Shown piece by piece: positions 57,575 to 64,000 of a stretch of 64,000 nucleotides of DNA (position 1 is the first letter of the stretch; each line of letters opens with the position of its first letter). This stretch comes from Diphasiastrum complanatum. Taxonomy: Eukaryota > Streptophyta > Lycopodiopsida > Lycopodiales > Lycopodiaceae. The DNA lies in assembly GCA_029204225.1 (NCBI GenBank), contig CM055111.1, positions 18,682,668-18,746,667 of the forward strand, in the 5' to 3' direction. Under the pieces are notes generated by a model. That model was not told the DNA's origin and searched no databases. It saw only the letters and a program-made list of their open reading frames with translations. The position numbers and the translations under genes are program-made.

Positions 57575-57800
57575 TGTTTGCATTATGCATTAGTTTAGGG
57601 TATTTAAGAGTGATAAATAAATAAATGGTGTTTGATAGAGAATTAATATTAGATCTATAATGTGAGAGAGAGAGAGTGTGTGTGTGTATGTGTATGTGTA
57701 TGTGTGTGTAAGTGTATTTTGATCAAGATTTAGAGTAGTAGATGACTAGATAGTGTTTGATGGTAATTGTATATTTGATTTGTATGTTAGAGAGAATCTA
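56921..57800. repeat. Compound GA/GT/TA minisatellite
   Basis: Several diverged units of about 120-170 bases, each with TTTTGCATTGATxTAGAATTTA, a TAGATAxATAGTxTxxGGTAGTA phrase and TTGxTAAATTTATA, separated by pure dinucleotide runs: GA at 57123-57172, 57329-57367, 57418-57472 and 57550-57574, TA at 57508-57549, and GT near 57108 and 57190. The many Ser-Leu and Arg-Glu frames are artefacts. Confidence 0.9.
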
Positions 57801-58166
57801 CATAGCAAGAATTTAAATGTAATTCATCATTTTCATTTTGTTCAAAGCAATGTCATATTTTTTTGCATGGATTAGCAGTTAGTTAATATGCAAAGGTGAA
57901 ATGTAGATAATTAAAATTCCCAATCCTAGGAGGTGTGTAGCCCTTACTTTTTTCCCATTAAAGGCAAGGTTCTAATCTTTCCAACTTGCATGGAAAAACC
58001 TACACGCAGCAGGGAGGGAATATGTGGCGACATTTTGAAATAGGACATAACTGCAAGGTTGGGGTATTATAATTATCACATTCAACTCCATCTATAAAAG
58101 TATACATAAAAAGTATTGCGATAAATATAAAAAAAAATGAGTGCAAGTGAATTTAAGTATTAATAA
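57801..58166. other. 3' flank of CACTA unit 1
   Basis: Repeated at 60720-61056 (AATATGCAAAGGTGAAATGT, CCCAATCCTAGGA, GTGTGTAGCCCTTACTTTT). Non-coding, downstream of the minus-strand transposase. Confidence 0.7.
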
Positions 58167-60447
58167 TCATAAATCATTCTCATCATTTACGTCATTCTCC
58201 TTATCACAAAAATCTTGACACTCATTTGAATCTAGGTCTAGGTATAATTGTAAATTTCCGATTGTGTCTCTTTGATGATGTGAGATGCCCTCATATTCAA
58301 TCTCCTCTTCTTCTAATTCTATCTCATCCAAACATGGGGACCTCAAATTATCCCAAATTTGGTCTTGTACAATTGTACGAATCTCATCATTTCCATTTGT
58401 ACCTTCTTCTCCTATCATTTCGACATCATTTCGAGTTTGGATGAGTTGTTCAGGTTCTTCCAAAACATCGCCAAAATTGGGTGGTGGTTCGTCATGTGTA
58501 TCCAATTCAATAATATATTTTCCTTCAAACACATGTCGTTTTCTTGCATTAAGTTGGATCACATACCACCATCTTGGGTTTATTCGATCTGGATGAAATA
58601 TAATCTGCCAAAGAATTAAAAAAAATTAAGTTAGTCTTATAAGATTGATACATAAATAATTGGATTGCGAATATTAATGACGTTGGAATTTTAGAGTCTC
58701 ACTTGTTCGCAACGTCGTGGCAATACTGAATTGTCATGAGAGTCCATCAATATACATTTTGTTGAGTCGATCTGAAAAAAACTCTAAGTAATCATTTCTA
58801 ATCGTGGTGTTGCTTCCACGATAGATGACCTTAAAACCATTTTACGTCCAAAATAAAGTATTTGTCGTTAGTCTCGTAATCGACTTCATAAATATGTTGC
58901 AATGTGCCGACATAGTCTAGGTCGTCCAAAATGACATTAGGGTCCCTCGCACTAGAACGACTCTTTTGTTGAAAGTTGGCAATCATATGTACGTCGCTTG
59001 TTGTCAGAGCTCTCAACACGGTAATCGTTTCCATATGCCCACATGGCAGTGTATGATGTATACTAAAACACAGAAAAAAAAATAATGTGTGTTATTAGAA
59101 ATAGTATTCATATATTGAGTAGTACAAAATCAAAACTTCACAAAAACAATATTACACTAACTTTCCATCCACATCCGCGAACAAATTCCCATTCTAATTC
59201 GGTCACCTCATCTCCGTTTGCGGATGCTTTTAGCATCGTATCAAAAACCCATTCACGAGAGCATTTTGAAGGTAAAGGCTCCAAAGATTCGTCGTTCTCA
59301 AACACCTTCCTTCTTCGATTGATATTTCTTTTTCATTTCAATGTTATGTTTCTTTCCTTTTTGGCTTTTTCATATTATGAATGTGTCAATTTTTTCTTTT
59401 GATTGAGGTGAAAGTCTTTTTTGCACACCATTTCCTTGTGGTACTTCACCCTTAACACGTTCATCTTCTTCTTCACACCACATTTTTGGACTTGCAGGAT
59501 GCAATTTTGAGATTATTTCGGTGATATAAAACAAAGATTCCTGTACAAGCCGACTTTCTGCAATGCTACCTTCTGGCCTTGGCTTTTGTCTCACAAAGCC
59601 CTTCAAAACTTTCATAAAGCGCTCAAGGTAGAACATCCATCTCGTGTGCACAGGTCCTGCAATTGATACTTCTTTGACCAAATGCACTAGAAGATGAATT
59701 TGTATATCAAAAAAGGAAGTTGGAAAATCTCTTTCCAACAAACATATCATTTCAATCATTTGGATTTTCATGGAATCCAATTCACTATTTTTTATTTTTT
59801 TTGAGGAAATCCACCTGGAAGATTGATAGTACATTAGGTTGTTTAACACATAAAAAAATTAAAATATCACATATTTATACAAGTGCTTAGAAAAATATAT
59901 AAACCTAATCATCGATGAAAAATTGTAAAGCGTATTTCGTACGTCATTGTTGAAGAGACCTCGAGTCAAAAGTGGAAGTATGAAATACAACATCTTATGC
60001 CAATCATGTGATTTCAATCCACTTAGTTTACCATCTTTGGTAAATGACTTGCATAAAGAATGTGCATAGCCTGTTGAGTTCTCATTTGTTTTATGACATG
60101 TTTAACATATGAGAGTTGCTCTTTTGTAAGAATCCACGGCATGCTAGGTAGAATCTCATCTCCACCTTCGGTGTATTAAATCCAATAGGGTCTTTTCACA
60201 TCGGCCGCTTGTAGATCTTTACGAACTGCAGAGTTGTCTTTTATGCCAATGATGTGGTTCCATAAGGATTCACTGACGTTTTTGAATATGTGCATATGAT
60301 CCAATAGATGGTTTATCAATAAATTCCTCCAATAGGGTAATTTATGAAAAAAAGACAACCGTTTCATACCATCAATGGATTTATTCCATGAAGACTTAAT
60401 GTCATTCACCATGCCATTCTGCTACTCCCATGCGTGGGGGTGGTGGC
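58167..60447 (-). pseudogene. CACTA (TNP2-like) transposase, unit 1
   Basis: Minus strand, high to low: LLINHLLDHMHIFKNVSESL and SWNKSIDGMKRLSFFHKLP (TNP2 core, 60447-60176), LKSHDWH wording near 60010, DUF4218 at 59849-59370 (MLNNLMYYQSSRWISSKKIK, RDFPTSFFDIQIHLLVHLV, EVSIAGPVHTRWMFYLERFM), an extra exon-like piece at 59160-59310 (CSREWVFDTMLKASANGDEV), DUF4216 at 59034-58831 (LDDLDYVGTLQHIYEVDY), and the C-terminus after an intron of about 100 bases (RINPRWWYVIQLNARKRHVF) with an acidic tail to the stop at 58167. The N-terminal part is absent. Stops and indels show decay. Confidence 0.85.
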
Positions 60448-60454
60448 ATATAAC

Positions 60455-60659
60455 AATAACATATCGCGCAAATTTTGACGTCCGTGTCCAACATATAATC
60501 AAAAATTTCATAATCCGTCGCAATCCGACACGTCGAGTTCTGACGTCCCAGTAAAAAATCCGAAATTCACAGTCCGGCGATTGGGAAATATGGACGACAA
60601 CCAATTTTTCAAAGGCACGTCGGAGGCCGACATGTCGGATTCTGACATGCAGACGTGGA
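60455..60659. repeat. CACTA-type subterminal block 2
   Basis: Same 205-base length and order as 54121-54325, lying exactly between transposase units 1 and 2. It interrupts unit 1 in the middle of the TNP2 coding region. Confidence 0.75.
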
Positions 60660-61056
60660 TATGACCTGTCACACATTTTTTTAAATTATTAGATTACGTT
60701 ATCTAACATAGTAAGAAATTAAATGTAATTCACAATTTTCATTTTGTTCAAAGCAATATCGTATTTTATCGCATACACTAGCAATTAATTAATATGCAAA
60801 GGTGAAATGTAGACAATTAAGATCCCCAATCCTAGGAAGGTGTGTAGCCCTTACTTTTCTCCCATTAAAGACGAGGTTCTAATCTTTCCAACTTGCATGG
60901 AAACACCTACACGCCACAGGGAGGAAATATGTGGTGACATTCTGAAATAGGACATAACCGCAAGGTTCGGGTATTATAATTATTACATTCAACTCTATCT
61001 ATAAAAATATACATAAAAAATATTGCGATTAATATAAAAAAAAGAATGATAGATAA

Positions 61057-63660
61057 TCATAGATCATTCTCATCATTTACATCATTTTCGTCATCACACA
61101 AGTCTTGACACTCATCTGAATCTAGGTCTAGGTATAATCGTAAATTTCTGATTGTGTCTCTTTCATGATGTGACTTACCCTCATATTCAATCTCCTCTTC
61201 TTCTAATTCTATCTCATCCAAACGTGGAGCCACAAATTACCCCCAATTTGGTCTCATACGATCGTAGGAATCTCATCATTTTCATTCATACTTTCTTCTC
61301 CCATCATTTCGACATCATTTCGAGTTTGGATGAGTGGTTCAGGTTCTTCCAAAACATCGTCAAAATTGGCTGGTGGTTCGTCATGTGTATCCAATTCAAT
61401 AATATATTTTCCTTCAAACACACGTCGTTTTCTTGCATTGAGTTGGACCACATACCACCATCTTGGGTCTATTCGATCTGGATGGAATATAATCTGCCAA
61501 AGAATTAAAAAGAATTAAGTTAGTCTTATAAGATTGATACATAAATAATTGGATTGCGAATATTAATGACATTGGAATTTTAGAGTCTCACTTGTTCGCA
61601 ATGTCGTGGTAATACTGAATTGTCATGAGAGTCCATCGATATACATTTTGTTGAGTCAATTTGAAAAAACTTTTCTAATCGTGGCGTTGCTTCCACGATA
61701 GATGACCTTAAACCATTTTATGTCAAAAATAAAGTATTTACCGTTAGTCTCGTAATCGACTTCATAAATATGTTGCAATGTGCCGACATAGTCTAGGTCA
61801 CCCAAAATGATTTTAGGGTCTCTCGCACTAGACGACTCTCTTGTTGAAAGTTGGCCATTATACCACAATCATATGTACATCGCTTGTTGTCAACTCTCTC
61901 AACACGGTAATGGTGTCCATATGCCCACATGGCAGTGTATGATGTATACTAAAACGTTCTTCTTCCTTCTCCAACGCCCTTCTTCTTCTTCGATTGATAT
62001 TTCTTCTTTGTTTCAGTGCTATGTTTCTTTCCTTTTTGGCTTCTTCATACCTTGAAATCAAGTTTTCCATATGTCCACAACTACATAATATGAATGTGTC
62101 AATTTTTTCTTTTAATTGAGGTGAAAGTCTTTTTTGCACACCATTTCCTTGTGGTACTTCACCCTTAACACGTTCATCTTCTTCTTCACACCACATTTTT
62201 GGACTTGCAGGATGCAATTTTGAGATTATTTCGGTGATATAAAACAAAGATTCCTGTACAAGCCAACTTTCTGCAATGCTACCTTCTGGCCTTGGCTTTT
62301 GTCTCACAAAGCCCTTCAAAACTTTCATAAAGCGCTCAAGGTAGAACATCCATCTCGTGTGCACAGGTCCTGCAATTGATACTTCTTCGACCAAATGCAC
62401 TAGAAGATGAACTTGTATATCAAAAAAGGAAGTTGGAAAATCTCTTTCCAACAAACATATCATTTCAATCATTTGGATTTTCATGGAATCCAATTCACTA
62501 TTTTTTATTTTTTTTGAGGAAATCCACCTGGAAGATTGATAGTACAGTAGGTTGTTTAACACATAAAAAAATTAAAATATCACATATTTATATAAGTGCT
62601 TAGAAAAATATATAGACCTAATCATCGATGAAAAATTGTAAAGCGTATTTCGTACGTCATCGTTGAAGAGACCTCGAGTCAAAAGTGGAAGTATGAACTA
62701 CAACATCTTATGCCAATCATGTGATTTCAATCCACTTAATTTACCATCTTTGGTAAATGACTTGCATAAAGAATGTGCATAGCCTGTTCGAGTTCTCATT
62801 TGTTTTATGACATGTTTAACATATGAGAGTTGCTCTTTTGTAAGAATCCACGACACTCTAGGTAGAATCTCATCTCCAACTTCGGTGTATTGAATCCAAT
62901 AGGGTCTTTTCACATCGGCCGCTTGTAGATCTTTACGAGTTGCAGAGTTGTCTTTTATGCCAATGATGTGGTTCCATAAGGATTCACCGACGTTTTTGAA
63001 TATGTGCATATGGTCCAATAGATGGTTTAGCAATAAATTTCTTCAATAGGGTAATTTATGAAAAATAGAGAACTGTTTCATACCATCAATAAATTCATTC
63101 CATGAAGAACTAACGTCATGATGTTTGAGCCAGTCACCATGCCATTCCGCTACTCCCATGTGTGGGGTTGGTGGTGTAGTTAGATGATTATCTCCTCGCC
63201 CTCCAAAAAATCGTCTATTCAACCTTCAAAAAGGATGATCAAGCGGCAAATATTTGTGATGATTTTCGTACACCACTTTTTTTAACATATTTGTGCTATG
63301 TCGACCCTCCAAAAGTGGTCCACAAATATAACATGCATTGTAACCCGATGTGGTTAAACCTGCATAGTTCATAAACCAAATTAAACATAAGCTTACTTAA
63401 ATATACTCAAACGTTAAACCCTAAAACAGATTAGATTCATTATATAGATACCTGAACATTCGCTTAAACTGGGGTAGTCATGCATCGTCCACATTAAAAT
63501 TCCACAAATAACTAAGTTTCGTTGTTGTAAAGGTCTCGAGATGTCGTAAGCGTGAATACCATTCCAAAGAATGAACAATTCATCGATCCAAGGTGCGTCA
63601 GACATCCGTCGGTGAAATGTTGAGATCATTCTGTGCTTACAGATGTCGGAATCCGACTGA
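61057..63660 (-). pseudogene. CACTA (TNP2-like) transposase, unit 2
   Basis: Minus strand: APWIDELFILWNGIHAYDIS and NLVICGILMWTMHDYPSLSE (63640-63440), the part of TNP2 with the WTIxDFPxY signature; then after a gap or intron GLTTSGYNACYICGPLLEGR, KYLPLDHPF, GGRGDNHLTTPPTPHMGVAE, LLNHLLDHMHIFKNVGESLW, GLKSHDWHKML (to 62698), and DUF4218 in a 234-codon open frame (62562-61858) with the same wording as unit 1 plus a basic NINRRRRRALEKEEE tail. DUF4216 follows at 61868-61656 and the acidic C-terminus at 61451-61057. Some frames are open for long stretches, so this unit is less decayed than unit 1, but frameshifts (near 61860 and 63060) and a truncated N-terminus remain. Confidence 0.88.
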
Positions 63661-63905
63661 ATTTTAGCACATCGCAATCCGACAGCCACGTAAGATAGTT
63701 TGCGACATCTTTGGATGTCGCAATCCGATGTCCATGTAGGATGTCGCATTCCGACGTCCACGTCAAATGTCGCAATGCGACGTCCAGGTCAGCACTTGTG
63801 GCCGTCACCGAAATTTCGTGCCTGTTGGACTATGACGTATTTTAAAGTCGTCGGATTTCTACGACCTTATAGCGACGTGTTTTTCTGACGTCCACGACGA
63901 ATTAA
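63600..63905. repeat. CACTA-type subterminal block 3
   Basis: Dense ATGTCGCAATCCGAC/GTCGGAATCCGAC words with CCACGTCA spacers, in both orientations, overlapping the truncated start of transposase unit 2. The motif family is the same as blocks 1 and 2, but the order is not collinear. Confidence 0.7.
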
Positions 63906-63917
63906 AAAAAATTAAAT

Positions 63918-63954
63918 CCGCGATTCATGTTGCAAAACATGTCACAAATCGCGG
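63918..63954. repeat. Short inverted repeat
   Basis: CCGCGATT and AATCGCGG arms enclose an inner CATGTT/AACATG pair, able to form a small hairpin at the junction between subterminal block 3 and the next coding copy. Confidence 0.6.
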
Positions 63955-63955
63955 T

Positions 63956-64000
63956 GGTTAGATGATTATCTCCTCGCCCTCCAAAAAATCGCCTATTTAA
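63956..64000 (-). pseudogene. Start of a third CACTA unit (edge of window)
   Basis: GTTAGATGATTATCTCCTCG and the following bases repeat 63179-63222 with two changes. On the minus strand they encode RFFGGRGDNHL wording of TNP2, which suggests the tandem array continues beyond the window. Confidence 0.7.

Noticed and set aside
58226-58619. Plus-strand frames opposite the CACTA C-terminus (also 61152-61518)
   Set aside because: They are antisense shadows of the recognised minus-strand DUF4216/C-terminal region.

Overview
The window looks like nuclear DNA from a land plant with a large, repeat-rich genome. It is AT-rich and carries decayed Ty1/copia and Ty3/gypsy LTR retrotransposons in both orientations, CACTA-type (TNP2/DUF4218/DUF4216) transposase copies, MITE-like foldbacks, GA/CT/TA microsatellites and spliced gene fragments with GT/AG introns. 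I saw no operon, tRNA, rRNA or CRISPR array and no clearly functional host gene. The species cannot be named from the sequence alone. Boundaries are hand-read and some may be off by tens of bases.

Left part (1-14.3 kb): an (AG)n tract; an unidentified ~2.2-2.5 kb element ('element X'); a copia LTR piece and antisense RT piece; a gypsy element that keeps integrase but has lost protease, RT and RNase H; a ~2.7 kb open region downstream of pol that looks like an extra, undescribed retrotransposon gene; a copia RT/RNase H fragment; a degenerate LTR; and an EamA-like transporter pseudogene fused to a foldback element and a GC-rich segment.

Middle part (14.3-28.8 kb): copia fragments, including a minus-strand element with gag, zinc knuckle, protease, integrase, primer-binding site and a ~1.17 kb 5' LTR. 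These are followed by a 2.2 kb highly degenerate tandem array (24.1-26.3 kb) and a NEK-like protein-kinase pseudogene with recognisable exons.

28.8-41.4 kb repeats the left part. Element X and the gypsy element recur in the same order and orientation. This gypsy copy keeps gag, protease, RT and RNase H but has lost integrase, the complement of the first copy. The EamA/foldback/GC-rich block recurs inverted at 39.6-40.9 kb.

41.4-57.8 kb: a minus-strand gypsy whose RT is split by an in-place inversion; an unrecognised gene-like series of small exons with consensus splice sites (46.45-48.72 kb); a near-perfect 128-bp-arm hairpin (50.3-50.6 kb); an LTR/PBS region with a 337-bp direct repeat; a degenerate copia-like reading frame; a copia integrase-RT-RNase H element with its 3' LTR; and a compound GA/GT/TA minisatellite.

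57.8-64 kb: at least two tandem CACTA transposase units on the minus strand and the start of a third, separated by subterminal blocks rich in TCGGATTCCGA-like motifs. A block of the same length (205 bp) also occurs at 54.1 kb.

The best candidates for something undescribed are the post-pol ORF of the duplicated gypsy family, the multi-exon unknown gene at 46.5-48.7 kb, element X, and the 128-bp-arm hairpin family.
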